From NCBI RefSeq assembly GCF_030160015.1, contig NZ_BSNN01000008.1, positions 62,001-126,000 of the forward strand: a stretch of DNA of 64,000 nucleotides, given 5' to 3'. Position numbers and translations under genes: made by a program. This DNA is from Amylibacter marinus. Lineage in GTDB: Bacteria; Pseudomonadota; Alphaproteobacteria; Rhodobacterales; Rhodobacteraceae. The notes beneath the pieces were generated by a model. The model was not told the DNA's origin, made no database searches, and saw nothing but the letters and a program-made list of their open reading frames with translations. Within the stretch, counting starts at the first letter, position 1, and every line of letters starts with the position of its first letter. Of this stretch, positions 51,903 through 60,940 are shown in pieces.

Positions 51903-53087
51903 ATGAAGATCGCGATACTTGGCTGTGGTATTGGGGGGCTGGCGGCGGCGATTTTCGCCCAAAGGGCTGGGTTCAACGTATCCTTGTTTGACCAATTTGA
52001 TCAGCCCCAACCGGTGGGGTCTGGGTTGGTTATTCAACCGATTGGACAGCACGTACTAGATCGGATCGGGGTCTTAGATGATGCAATTGCCCGTGGAGCC
52101 AAGGGCTATCATATGCTTGGACACGATGCCCGATCAAAGATCAAGGTTTTGGATGTATCCTATGGGCCGATGGGGCGCGATATGTTTGGGCTGGGCATAC
52201 ATCGCGCCGCCCTTTTTGATATCCTGCTTGGCGCGCTAAAAAGCTCAGGCGCCGAAGTGATCAACAACCACAGGGTGGCGTCCAGCACGCTGGTCGAGGA
52301 TGCGCGGTATCTACACTTTCACAACGGTGCAGAAATCGGGCCATTTGATCTGGTGATCGATGCCACGGGGGCAGGTTCTCCAATCAGCCCACTGCGCGCA
52401 AAACCGCTAAAATACAGCGCCATCTGGGGTACGGTTGATTGGCCCGATAGCACCTGCCTGAACCAGAATATGTTACAACAACGCTATCGCCGCGCCTCAA
52501 AGATGATTGGCATTCTGCCAATTGGCCTAATCCCCAATGACCCAACCCCAAAAGCCGCGCTTTTCTATTCCATGCCAAGGGCAGGCTATGGCGCATGGCG
52601 CGATGCACCTTTGCGCGATTGGCAATCTGAGGCGCGCGCCCTGTGGCCCGCACTCGACCCGTTTATCAGTCAGATCACATCCCACGATCAAATGACCTTT
52701 GCACAATACAGCCACGGCACATTGCGCCGCCCCTTTGCAACGCGACTGGTGCATATTGGCGATGCCGCGCATCGCGCCAGCCCACAGCTAGGCCAAGGGG
52801 CCAATATGGCGCTGGTGGATGCAGATACCTTGATCACATGTTTGCAAAACCATTCACCACCACACGCCTTGGCGGCCTATGCCCGCGCTCGCCGCTGGCA
52901 TATCGAAACCTACCAAGCGCTAAGTTGGCTGTTTACCCCAATGTATCAATCCGATAGCCGCCTGTTGCCGTTGCTGCGCGATCGCATACTAGCCCCGCTA
53001 AGCACCCGACAGCCGGCGCGCGGTTTGTTGACACGCCTTGTCACTGGCACATTGATCGCGCCGACCTTCGGCCTTAGGAGCCGCTAG
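51903..53087 (+). CDS. FAD-dependent aromatic-ring-type monooxygenase
   Basis: 394 residues from the ATG at 51903. GCGIGGLAAAIFAQRAGF is the dinucleotide-binding motif, and GDAAHRASPQLGQGANMALVDA is the second FAD motif of the UbiH/salicylate-hydroxylase (PHBH) family. The substrate is unknown; flanks do not suggest a pathway. Its stop shares CTAG with the stop of nsrR. A longer frame to 51699 adds a non-conserved leader. Confidence 0.88.
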   Translation: MKIAILGCGIGGLAAAIFAQRAGFNVSLFDQFDQPQPVGSGLVIQPIGQHVLDRIGVLDDAIARGAKGYHMLGHDARSKIKVLDVSYGPMGRDMFGLGIHRAALFDILLGALKSSGAEVINNHRVASSTLVEDARYLHFHNGAEIGPFDLVIDATGAGSPISPLRAKPLKYSAIWGTVDWPDSTCLNQNMLQQRYRRASKMIGILPIGLIPNDPTPKAALFYSMPRAGYGAWRDAPLRDWQSEARALWPALDPFISQITSHDQMTFAQYSHGTLRRPFATRLVHIGDAAHRASPQLGQGANMALVDADTLITCLQNHSPPHALAAYARARRWHIETYQALSWLFTPMYQSDSRLLPLLRDRILAPLSTRQPARGLLTRLVTGTLIAPTFGLRSR

Positions 53088-53512
53088 GCCAGTAAGGCGG
53101 CCATCAGTTTTTGATCCTTGACCACTTGTTTCAGGGTATAGTTATCCAGCACCTCGTAGAATGCCTGTTGAGCGCGCTGTAACGGCCCACGCAGCCCGCA
53201 TTGAGCAAAGGCTGCGCAATCTGCCCCATCCTTTGCGAAACATTCAGCAACGGGCACATCCCCGGTTAGGTGGCGTACCACCGCCCCAATGTTAATATGA
53301 TCGGCAGGCGTTGCGAGCACCAATCCCCCTGTGCGCCCTCGCCCCGAAATTACAAATCCGCCTTTGACCAAGGCGGATGCCACCTTGGCCACATGGTGTT
53401 CTGAGATGTCAAAACTTGCTGCAATCTGAGTGACCGAAACCCGTAGGGGATGGCATGCGGCTAGGTGCATCAGCACTCGTAACCCATAATCTGTAAACTT
53501 GCTTAACTGCAT
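53084..53512 (-). CDS. nsrR: Rrf2-family NO-sensing repressor (NsrR-like)
   Basis: 142 residues. Winged helix N-terminus MQLSKFTDYGLRVLMHLAAC and the Rrf2 phrase GGFVISGRGRTGGLVLA. Three cysteines, Cys91, Cys99 and Cys105, have the C-x7-C-x5-C spacing of NsrR iron-sulfur sensors (IscR and RirA differ). NsrR represses NO-detoxification genes until its cluster is nitrosylated. It is divergent from the small membrane protein and haemoglobin genes, with a large palindrome between them (53548-53575). Confidence 0.85.
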   Translation of the reverse strand: MQLSKFTDYGLRVLMHLAACHPLRVSVTQIAASFDISEHHVAKVASALVKGGFVISGRGRTGGLVLATPADHINIGAVVRHLTGDVPVAECFAKDGADCAAFAQCGLRGPLQRAQQAFYEVLDNYTLKQVVKDQKLMAALLA

Positions 53513-53527
53513 ACAATATATTTAGCA

Positions 53528-53556
53528 TTTACATTGCGGAATTAAAAGCGTATTTA
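53528..53556 (+). promoter_or_regulatory. Predicted promoter of the NO-response genes
   Basis: TTTACA (53528-53533), a 17-bp spacer and TATTTA (53551-53556). The -10 box lies inside the palindrome at 53548-53575, so a bound repressor would exclude RNA polymerase. Confidence 0.5.
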
Positions 53557-53575
53557 TTACGCATAATAAATACGC
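53548..53575. promoter_or_regulatory. Perfect 28-bp palindrome, predicted NsrR operator
   Basis: Arms GCGTATTTATTA and TAATAAATACGC are perfect complements around a 4-bp centre. It lies in the 78-bp gap between nsrR and the divergent genes and overlaps the predicted -10 box. AT-rich long palindromes of this kind are the usual form of NsrR sites, but the link is by position. Confidence 0.75.
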
Positions 53576-53590
53576 AATTAAAGGCAAGCC

Positions 53591-53755
53591 ATGACTTTTG
53601 CAAATAAAATAGGGGATCTGGTGTTGTTGCCCGGCACTGTGATGTGTCGATATTTCAAGATCAACCCAGAGGATGAGATGGGCTTGATGCGCTCTTTCTT
53701 TAATTTTCTGTTCTGGTTACCATTGGGAATTCTGGCAATCTATCTATATGTCTAG
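53591..53755 (+). CDS. Small membrane protein of the NO-response locus (54 aa)
   Basis: 54 residues, start MTFANKIGDLVLLPGTVMCR, with AAGGCAAGCC before the ATG. A middle FKINPEDEMGLMRSFFN segment is acidic and amphipathic, and the C-terminal LFWLPLGILAIYLYV is one transmembrane helix. The stop overlaps the haemoglobin start by 8 bp, so it is translated from the same message. Not assigned to a family I recognise; its place in an NsrR-controlled unit implies a role in NO or anaerobic stress. Confidence 0.78.
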   Translation: MTFANKIGDLVLLPGTVMCRYFKINPEDEMGLMRSFFNFLFWLPLGILAIYLYV

Positions 53756-54158
53756 CGCTCTTACCCCCCCAAATCCGATAACGCGTTCGGATATTTCCCG
53801 TGTTGTTAAGTCATTTTATTCCAAGGTAAGAACAGACCCCCAACTAAGCGCGGTATTTGCTCAGTCCATTCCTGCAGATCATTGGCCTGCGCATGAAGAT
53901 AAAATCACAGATTTTTGGGCCAACGCGATCCTGCAAGAACGCAGATATTCCGGCAACCCTTTACAGGTCCACAGGGCTCAAGGGCATATCCAGCCAGAAC
54001 ATTTCGCGATATGGCTTGACCTGTTCGATCAAACCTTGGCTGAAATCCTACCCAGCCAACATGCTGCGGCATTTTCAAAATTGGCCCATCGCATTGGCGC
54101 CAGCCTGCGCATGGGAATGGAACCACCGAAGGCGCAGGGAATTCCTAGCCTAGGTTAA
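53748..54158 (+). CDS. Group III truncated haemoglobin
   Basis: 136 residues with the trHbIII pattern: FYSKVRTDPQLSAVF in the N-terminal helices, DHWPAHEDKITDFWANAIL, the RRYSGNP turn, and QVHRAQGHIQPEHFAIWLDLF where a conserved His is the likely haem ligand. Group III globins of this type (Campylobacter Ctb) are NO-inducible and bind O2/NO. Coupled to the small membrane protein gene and under the predicted NsrR operator. Confidence 0.9.
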   Translation: MSSALTPPNPITRSDISRVVKSFYSKVRTDPQLSAVFAQSIPADHWPAHEDKITDFWANAILQERRYSGNPLQVHRAQGHIQPEHFAIWLDLFDQTLAEILPSQHAAAFSKLAHRIGASLRMGMEPPKAQGIPSLG

Positions 54159-55150
54159 CCGCCCCTCGGGAATAACCCTGTCAATGCACTGGAAATTACG
54201 GCCGTAACGCGCGGTTTTTGTTCTGGACTAAAGGCCATCGGGCGGCAAACCTCCATGGTGGCAATGCCGACCCGCACGGTTAATGCGCCATTGATCACGC
54301 CCTCGCCGAATCTTCTGGAAATTTTGGATAACACTCCACCACCTGCAAGGCTGGTAATCATATCATCCCCAATCGCCACCGCACCCGTCGCCAGTAAATG
54401 CGTAAAGACCATACGAAACAGCCGCCAAGATCCCAAAACCCCCGCCCGTGCTCCATAGATCTCTGAAATGCGGCGAATCATGCGCATATTGGTGGTTAGG
54501 GCAGCCAAAACATCCAACAATGCTAGCGGCACTATGATAGTGGCCCCAGCCACCGTTTTGGCCGCCGCTTCAATCTCGCCAAGTGCCGCGCGATCCAACG
54601 GGGCCACCAACTCCGTCTCGATATGCAAAAGCGCCGCTGATGCATCTAAATGCTCGTCTTTTCGCTCTTTATACTTGGCAATATGCCACTCCATTTCACC
54701 GCGGTGACGCATCGATTTTACAAGCAACGCCCCAAATTTCTGTGCCCCATCGCGGCTTTCGTTCTGGTGGGCATGCCTGGCCTTATCGCGCAAATCATCT
54801 ACATGCCTCAATCGAAGATACCCGCGTAATTCTCCCCAGAAAAACAGCAACGCGCAGGCCACTAAAACACCCAACAGCACCACTCCAAACCGGCCAAGCC
54901 AAATATTACGCGCCATCAACCCCGCAACGAAATCCCAAAATGCTAAAGATAGGGCAAACCCGATAAATATCCCCAACACCCAAAGAAACACGCGCATCGC
55001 CAAGGATCTCCGAGCAGAAACCACATGGCTGGCGCGGATCATCGCGGGGGCATCGGCTATGCGGTCCTCGATTACGGGAGCATCTGCGGGTGACAATTCG
55101 GTCTCATCCGCTGAAAGGATTACTGGGCGTTTTTGTGACACTTCACTCAT
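54155..55150 (-). CDS. TIGR01620/YcjF-like (DUF697) membrane protein
   Basis: 331 residues with two membrane helices at about 52-74 and 84-110 (VFLWVLGIFIGFALSLAFWDFVAG and LGRFGVVLLGVLVACALLFFWGE) and a C-terminal DUF697-type hydrophobic domain. E. coli YcjF belongs to the phage-shock regulon. The ATG overlaps the YcjX stop by 4 bp. Function unknown; the pair is thought to act at the inner membrane. Confidence 0.88.
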   Translation of the reverse strand: MSEVSQKRPVILSADETELSPADAPVIEDRIADAPAMIRASHVVSARRSLAMRVFLWVLGIFIGFALSLAFWDFVAGLMARNIWLGRFGVVLLGVLVACALLFFWGELRGYLRLRHVDDLRDKARHAHQNESRDGAQKFGALLVKSMRHRGEMEWHIAKYKERKDEHLDASAALLHIETELVAPLDRAALGEIEAAAKTVAGATIIVPLALLDVLAALTTNMRMIRRISEIYGARAGVLGSWRLFRMVFTHLLATGAVAIGDDMITSLAGGGVLSKISRRFGEGVINGALTVRVGIATMEVCRPMAFSPEQKPRVTAVISSALTGLFPRGG

Positions 55151-56523
55151 TGCAATTTGTCCCCGATCAGGAATTCAATGGCGCGATCCAAGCGTATATG
55201 CGGTGGGCCATCACCCGCGCGTAAATTGTTTTTGGCTGGCAGAAAACGCGTTGCTTGATACTCTGCGTTCAGCCATGCGGCCTGGTCTGGATCAGCTAGC
55301 AATACTTGTTTGGGATCTTCGGGTAATTCCCCTGCATAGATCACCGCCTGTTTTCCCGTTTCCATCACACGGCCGCGCACGGCATCTAGTGTCTGCCCTT
55401 GATGCTGAATGCGTTGTTCCACGGTGGTGCGCAGCGCGGCCAAGGCGAGGCTTTGGGTTTGAGCGCCGCTGAATTCTGCGCGATCCGATGCATCCGTCAA
55501 CAATGCGTCGGTGATGCGCGACATGGCGCCATGTTGGGAATGATGCAAATGATCCGCCTTGGTGGCTGCAAACAATATTCGATCAACCGAGCGACCAAAC
55601 AAAAAAGAAAACATCCCGTTTTTCCCCACCTTAAAACACGTTAGTACATCCACCATGGTTTGGCGCAGATCATGCACCGCCGCAGGCCCCGAGGCCATGG
55701 CACCCAAAACATCCATCAACACAACTTGGCGATCAATTCCCGCTAGATGATCTCTGAAAAATGGCTTGATCACACGCGATTTATAGCTCTCGAACCTGCG
55801 CTCGAATGCATGATACAATGATCCCTTTTTCCCGCCACCTAACAGCGGCGCAAAGGTCAACACGGGCGAGCCCTCTAGCTCGGCAGGTAACAAAAAGCGT
55901 CCCGGGCTACAGGACGCTAGCCCTGCATCATGACTATGCCGCAGATAATCGGTGTAGGCGCCGGCGACTGTCTGGGCCATAGTTTCGTCCAAGGGGGCGT
56001 CTGGATCAATTTCCAACTGGCGCCATGCTTGGCTGAATTTCGCGCGGCGCGTTGATTTGGCCTGCTCAATCGCCTGTTGAGACCATTGCTGGTAGCTTTG
56101 TTTCAGCATCGGTAAATCCAGCAGCCATTCGCCAGGATAGTCGACAATATCCAAATGTACTAAATGTGTGCGGCGCATCCCTGAGAAAAACCCCTGAGGG
56201 TGGATTTTGAAGGTCAGGCGTAACTGGCTGATGGCGCGGGTGGATTGCGGCCATTTGGGGGCCTCATTGGTGCCCAATATATCGCCAAGATGCTGTTCGT
56301 AGGCAAATCTCGGCAGGGTATCATTCGGTTGTGGACGCAGGTAAACACCCGCTAGAGAACCACGTGCAATAGCAGGCACCTGTGTCAGGCGACCCCGTTC
56401 CAGAAGATTGGCAATCAGGCTGGTGATAAATACGGTTTTGCCCGCCCGCGATAGGCCCGTGACACCCAGCCGTATCGTGGTTTCAAACATGCGCTCTTGC
56501 GCGTTCTCCAATATATTCTGCAC
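55147..56523 (-). CDS. YcjX family P-loop GTPase-like protein (DUF463)
   Basis: 458 residues from the GTG at 56523, which has AAGGAAG at proper spacing. P-loop GLSRAGKT at 23-30, HLDIVDYPGEWLLDL as the switch II-like DxPG motif, and VLMDVLGAMASGPAAVHDLRQTM further on. E. coli YcjX is a dynamin-like GTPase of the Psp response. No psp genes adjoin here, only the TIGR01620 partner. Confidence 0.92.
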   Translation of the reverse strand: MQNILENAQERMFETTIRLGVTGLSRAGKTVFITSLIANLLERGRLTQVPAIARGSLAGVYLRPQPNDTLPRFAYEQHLGDILGTNEAPKWPQSTRAISQLRLTFKIHPQGFFSGMRRTHLVHLDIVDYPGEWLLDLPMLKQSYQQWSQQAIEQAKSTRRAKFSQAWRQLEIDPDAPLDETMAQTVAGAYTDYLRHSHDAGLASCSPGRFLLPAELEGSPVLTFAPLLGGGKKGSLYHAFERRFESYKSRVIKPFFRDHLAGIDRQVVLMDVLGAMASGPAAVHDLRQTMVDVLTCFKVGKNGMFSFLFGRSVDRILFAATKADHLHHSQHGAMSRITDALLTDASDRAEFSGAQTQSLALAALRTTVEQRIQHQGQTLDAVRGRVMETGKQAVIYAGELPEDPKQVLLADPDQAAWLNAEYQATRFLPAKNNLRAGDGPPHIRLDRAIEFLIGDKLQ

Positions 56524-56621
56524 GCAACTTCCTTACTGGTGTTCGAGGCTAACCTAATCATTCCCCTTGCCTATGCCTAGTACCCCTTGGCAAATCCATA
56601 TTTTGGGTCTATCGCAGGGCC

Positions 56622-57395
56622 ATGCCAAATTATGCGATAAAAATAGAATATGATGGCCGCCCCTATCACGGATGGCAACGCCAGCGCGATGTGCCATCTG
56701 TTCAGGGCACAATCGAGGACGCCCTGTCTAAAATATGCCCAACACCCGTAGAAATTCAGGGCGCGGGGCGTACCGACAAGGGGGTGCATGCCTTGGGCCA
56801 AGTTGCCCATGTGCATCTGGACAAAGAGTGGCAACCCTTTCGCCTGAATGAGGCGTTGAATTTCCACCTGCGCCCAGCGCCCATTTCCATTACCGCCTGT
56901 GCGCAGGTAGATAATGATTTCCATGCCCGTTTTGGTGCAATAGAGCGGCGCTATGTGTTTCGTCTGGTCTCGCGGCGCGCGCCCGTTGTTGTAGATGCGG
57001 GTTGGGTATGGCAGGTGGCCTATGGCCTGGATATCGACAAAATGCGTGCAGGTGCTGCCCATCTAATCGGGAAGCATGATTTCACCACGTTTCGGTCTAG
57101 TATTTGTCAAGCGCAAAGCCCTGTGAAGTCCTTGGATGAGTTGAGTATCGAGGAAATACCATCGCGCACGGGGATCGAATACCGCTTTACCATCCGCGCA
57201 CGCAGTTTTCTGCATAACCAAGTGCGCAGTTTTGTTGGCACATTAGAGCGCGTGGGCGCAGGCGCATGGCACCCAGATCAGGTGCGTGAGGCGCTAGACG
57301 CCAAAGAACGTGCGGCATGTGGGCCGGTCTGCCCTGGGCATGGGCTGTACCTAGACGAGGTCATTTACCAAACTGACCCCTTTGCAGGCCCTTAG
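56622..57395 (+). CDS. truA: tRNA pseudouridine(38-40) synthase
   Basis: 257 residues. [21 protein letters not shown] and the catalytic Asp52 in [14 protein letters not shown], then [21 protein letters not shown], are TruA signatures. It isomerises U38-40 in tRNA anticodon arms. Stands alone between ycjX (divergent, 98 bp) and the sit operon. Confidence 0.97.
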   Translation: MPNYAIKIEYDGRPYHGWQRQRDVPSVQGTIEDALSKICPTPVEIQGAGRTDKGVHALGQVAHVHLDKEWQPFRLNEALNFHLRPAPISITACAQVDNDFHARFGAIERRYVFRLVSRRAPVVVDAGWVWQVAYGLDIDKMRAGAAHLIGKHDFTTFRSSICQAQSPVKSLDELSIEEIPSRTGIEYRFTIRARSFLHNQVRSFVGTLERVGAGAWHPDQVREALDAKERAACGPVCPGHGLYLDEVIYQTDPFAGP

Positions 57396-57422
57396 GATTA
57401 ACTGATCACGACCTCTTGTTGC

Positions 57423-57437
57423 GAATGATTATCATTC
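57423..57437 (+). promoter_or_regulatory. Fur/Mur-like box upstream of sitA
   Basis: The 7-1-7 perfect palindrome GAATGAT-T-ATCATTC matches the core of Fur-family sites and lies 63 bp before sitA. In Rhodobacteraceae a Fur-family protein (Mur) controls sitABCD in response to manganese. TTTACA at 57441-57446 could be the adjoining -35 box. Confidence 0.7.
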
Positions 57438-57499
57438 CTATTTACAGCTAAGACTAATTCTCATATGCAAGTGTCAAATCAGACCGAATAGGATAAAAT

Positions 57500-58405
57500 A
57501 TGCCCAAAACAGCACAGCGCCTTCTGAAAACCGCCCTTGGTGCATTCTGCGCGGGCCTTCTGGCAACAGGCGCCATTGCAGATGGTGATAAATTCAAGGC
57601 CGTTACCACCTTTACTGTGATTGCCGATATGGCGCGCAATGTGGCCGGCGATGCCGCCATCGTCGAAAGCATAACCAAGGCAGGTGCAGAAATTCACGGG
57701 TACCAACCAACCCCTCGCGACATTATCCGCGCCCAAGATGCGGATCTGATCCTGTGGAATGGATTGAATTTAGAGCTGTGGTACCAACAGTTTTTTGCCA
57801 ATCTATCGGATGTGCCCAGTGCCACATTGACTGCTGGAATTGCTCCAATGAGCATTGCGGAGGGTGAATATCAAGACAAACCCAATCCCCATGCATGGAT
57901 GAGCCTATCTGGTGCATTGATTTATGTGGATAACATCCGCGATGCATTTGTGGCTCATGATCCAGATAATGCAGAGATTTATAACGCCAATGCCGCGGCC
58001 TACAAAACCCAAATAACCGAGGCCATTGCCCCGCTGAAACGCGACATATTGGCCATACCCGCGGATCAGCGCTGGCTGGTGTCCTGTGAAGGCGCCTTTA
58101 GCTATCTAGCACGGGATTTTGAAATGCAGGAATTGTATTTATGGCCCATCAACGCGGATGCACAAGGAACCCCACAACAGGTACGCAAGGTCATTGATGG
58201 GGTGCGCACCAATGGTATTCCAGCTGTTTTCTGTGAAAGCACGGTTTCCCAAGCACCTGCCAAGCAGGTCGCACGCGAAACTGGTGCTAAATACGGTGGT
58301 GTTCTGTATGTAGATAGCCTAACCGAGGCAGATGGCCCCGTTCCGACATATCTAGACCTGCTGCGCGTTACATCTCAGACCTTGCTGCAGGGTCTTTCTA
58401 AATGA
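57500..58405 (+). CDS. sitA: Mn/Fe ABC transporter substrate-binding protein
   Basis: 301 residues with a signal peptide (to about ATGAIADG). Cluster A-I metal-binding pattern: His in EIHGYQPTP, His in [12 protein letters not shown], Glu in VFCESTV and Asp in LYVDSLTE. No His-rich loop, which argues for Mn/Fe over Zn. It delivers metal to SitBCD. Its stop overlaps sitB by 4 bp. Confidence 0.93.
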   Translation: MPKTAQRLLKTALGAFCAGLLATGAIADGDKFKAVTTFTVIADMARNVAGDAAIVESITKAGAEIHGYQPTPRDIIRAQDADLILWNGLNLELWYQQFFANLSDVPSATLTAGIAPMSIAEGEYQDKPNPHAWMSLSGALIYVDNIRDAFVAHDPDNAEIYNANAAAYKTQITEAIAPLKRDILAIPADQRWLVSCEGAFSYLARDFEMQELYLWPINADAQGTPQQVRKVIDGVRTNGIPAVFCESTVSQAPAKQVARETGAKYGGVLYVDSLTEADGPVPTYLDLLRVTSQTLLQGLSK

Positions 58406-59259
58406 GCACCCCGCACGCAGGATCGGGCATCTCGGCACGCGACGTGACCGTTACCTATCGCAATGGCAATACGGCCCTGCGTGATGCGACATTCGAGGTG
58501 CCCAGCGGCACCATTACCGCATTGGTTGGTGTGAATGGCGCGGGAAAATCCACACTCTTTAAGGCCATCATGGGCTTTGTTCCCGCTGCCAAGGGCCAGA
58601 TTTCAGTACTCGGCATGCCAGTTAAACAGGCCCTTAGCCAGAACTTGGTTGCCTATGTTCCGCAAGCAGAGGAAGTCGATTGGACCTTCCCTGTTTTGGT
58701 CGAGGATGTGGTGATGATGGGTCGCTATGGCCATATGGGTTTTTTGCGCCGCCCGAAGGCCGATGATCATACAGCCGTAACGCAATCCCTTGCCCGTGTG
58801 GGCATGACCGAATTTCGCCATCGTCAAATCGGCGAGTTATCCGGTGGTCAACGTAAACGCGTCTTCTTAGCGCGGGCATTGGCCCAAGAGGGGCAGGTGA
58901 TCCTGTTGGACGAGCCCTTTACCGGTGTGGATGTCCAGACAGAGGACGCCATCGTCAAGCTGCTACGCGAAATGCGCGACGAGGGACGTGTGATGTTGGT
59001 GTCGACCCATAATCTGGGCTCAGTACCCGAATTTTGCGACCGAACAGTATTGGTAAAAGAAACAGTTCTTGCCTATGGCCCCACTGAAGAAACTTTTACC
59101 CGTGATAACCTAGAAATCGCCTTCGGCGGGGTCTTGCGCCATTTCGTTCTTGGGGGGGCAGATTTGCACGATGATGATGATGCACGCAAAGTACATGTAA
59201 TCACCGATGACGAGCGCCCATTTGTGATCTACGACGACCAAAAGCAGAGCAAAAAATGA
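58402..59259 (+). CDS. sitB: Mn/Fe ABC transporter ATP-binding protein
   Basis: 285 residues. Walker [10 protein letters not shown] near 43-51, signature LSGGQRKRV near 149-157, Walker B VILLDEPF, and a His switch in VSTHNL. An acidic, Asp-rich tail follows the ATPase. 4-bp overlaps with sitA and sitC show tight coupling. Confidence 0.94.
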   Translation: MSTPHAGSGISARDVTVTYRNGNTALRDATFEVPSGTITALVGVNGAGKSTLFKAIMGFVPAAKGQISVLGMPVKQALSQNLVAYVPQAEEVDWTFPVLVEDVVMMGRYGHMGFLRRPKADDHTAVTQSLARVGMTEFRHRQIGELSGGQRKRVFLARALAQEGQVILLDEPFTGVDVQTEDAIVKLLREMRDEGRVMLVSTHNLGSVPEFCDRTVLVKETVLAYGPTEETFTRDNLEIAFGGVLRHFVLGGADLHDDDDARKVHVITDDERPFVIYDDQKQSKK

Positions 59260-60113
59260 TAGAGACCCTGCTTCTGCCCTTTAGCTATGGGTATATGTTT
59301 AACGCTATGTGGGTATCGGCGCTGGTGGGCGGTGTCTGTGCGTTTTTATCAGCATATTTGATGCTAAAGGGCTGGTCGCTGATTGGCGATGCCCTTAGCC
59401 ATTCTATCGTTCCTGGTGTTGCGGGGGCTTATATGCTGGGCCTTCCCTTTGCCCTAGGGGCCTTTGCGGCTGGGGGATTGGCCGCGGGTACCATGTTGTT
59501 TTTAAACGCCCGCTCTGGGCTAAAAGAGGATACGATCATTGGCCTGATCTTTACCTCATTTTTCGGGCTGGGGCTGTTCATGGTATCACTTTCCCCCACA
59601 TCGGTTAGCATCCAAACCATTACCATGGGCAATATCCTGGCCATTACCCCCAGTGATACGCTGCAATTGGCCCTTATTGGCCTTGTGACCTTGGCCATAC
59701 TAACGGCCAAATGGAAAGATCTGATGGTTACGTTTTTTGATGAAAGCCATGCGCGATCAATCGGCATCAACACGTGGTATTTGAAGGGGGTGTTTTTCAC
59801 TTTGCTCTCAGCCTCTTGTGTGGCCGCACTACAGACCGTAGGGGCGTTTTTGGTTATTGCGATGGTTGTTACGCCCGGCGCGACGGCCTATTTGCTAACG
59901 GATCGGTTTCCGCGCCTGCTGGTGCTAAGCGTTGCGATCGGTGCGGGCACCAGCTTTCTTGGTGCATATTTCAGCTTCTTCCTTGATGGGGCAACGGGGG
60001 GGTTAATTGTATCCCTGCAAACCTTGATCTTTGTTTTGGCTTTTTTCTTGGCGCCTAAGCACGGGTATTTATCCGCACGCCGCCGCGCCGCTGCCGCAGT
60101 GGAGCCCCGATAA
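59256..60113 (+). CDS. sitC: Mn/Fe ABC transporter permease
   Basis: 285 residues with about eight to nine membrane helices. [28 protein letters not shown] is the ABC-3 permease signature, and the [44 protein letters not shown]-region is the coupling segment. One-base overlap with sitD (TAATG). Forms the membrane channel with SitD. Confidence 0.93.
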   Translation: MIETLLLPFSYGYMFNAMWVSALVGGVCAFLSAYLMLKGWSLIGDALSHSIVPGVAGAYMLGLPFALGAFAAGGLAAGTMLFLNARSGLKEDTIIGLIFTSFFGLGLFMVSLSPTSVSIQTITMGNILAITPSDTLQLALIGLVTLAILTAKWKDLMVTFFDESHARSIGINTWYLKGVFFTLLSASCVAALQTVGAFLVIAMVVTPGATAYLLTDRFPRLLVLSVAIGAGTSFLGAYFSFFLDGATGGLIVSLQTLIFVLAFFLAPKHGYLSARRRAAAAVEPR

Positions 60114-60940
60114 TGGAGATACTCCTACAGCCCTTTCAATTCGCCTTTATGAACAATGCGTTTTTGATGCTGGCGATCATCTCTCTGCCCACCAGTCTGC
60201 TGTCGTGCTATTTGGTGCTAAAGGGCTGGTCATTGATGGGCGATGCCATCAGTCACGCGGTTCTTCCGGGGGTCGTCTTGGCCTATCTGTTGCACATCCC
60301 CTTGATTATCGGGGCCTTTTTTGCCGGTATGGTCTGTGCGGTGGCCACTGGGTTTCTGGCCGAGAACAGCCGCGTAAAAAAAGATACCGTGATGGGAATT
60401 GTTTTCTCGGGTATGTTTGGTTTTGGGATCGTGCTCTATACGAAAATCACCAGTGACGTGCATTTGGATCACATCCTGTTTGGCAATATGCTGGGCGTCA
60501 GCGCGGGCGATCTGATGACATCGGCGCTGATCTCAGCGGCCGTAGCCTTTGTGGTAATTGCCAAGCGACGCGATTTCTTGTTGCATGCCTTTGACCCGAT
60601 ACAAGCACAGGCGGTTGGCCTTCGGGTTGCTTGGCTGCACTATGGTCTCTTAACCCTAATTTCGCTCACCATTGTGGCCACGCTTAGTTCTGTTGGCATC
60701 ATTCTGTCCATTGGTCTGCTGATAGCCCCTGGTGCGATTGCCTTTCTGCTGACTAAGAGGTTTGAGCATATGCTACCCCTAGCGGTTCTGGTCACGATGA
60801 TCTCTGGGTTTCTGGGTGTCTATGCCAGCTTCTATCTCGACAGCGCGCCTGCCCCGACCATCATATTGGTTTTGACCGTGATTTTCATTGCGGCCTTTGT
60901 GCGTACAAATATACGTATGCGACGCCTTCAGTCCACCTAA
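60113..60940 (+). CDS. sitD: Mn/Fe ABC transporter permease
   Basis: 275 residues, a second ABC-3 permease similar to SitC (LVLKGWSLMGDAISHAVLPGVVLAYLL and IGLLIAPGAIAFLLTKRF). Two distinct permease genes are the mark of the SitABCD/MntABCD layout. Last gene of the operon; its stop overlaps that of the convergent regulator (CTAA). Confidence 0.93.
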   Translation: MEILLQPFQFAFMNNAFLMLAIISLPTSLLSCYLVLKGWSLMGDAISHAVLPGVVLAYLLHIPLIIGAFFAGMVCAVATGFLAENSRVKKDTVMGIVFSGMFGFGIVLYTKITSDVHLDHILFGNMLGVSAGDLMTSALISAAVAFVVIAKRRDFLLHAFDPIQAQAVGLRVAWLHYGLLTLISLTIVATLSSVGIILSIGLLIAPGAIAFLLTKRFEHMLPLAVLVTMISGFLGVYASFYLDSAPAPTIILVLTVIFIAAFVRTNIRMRRLQST

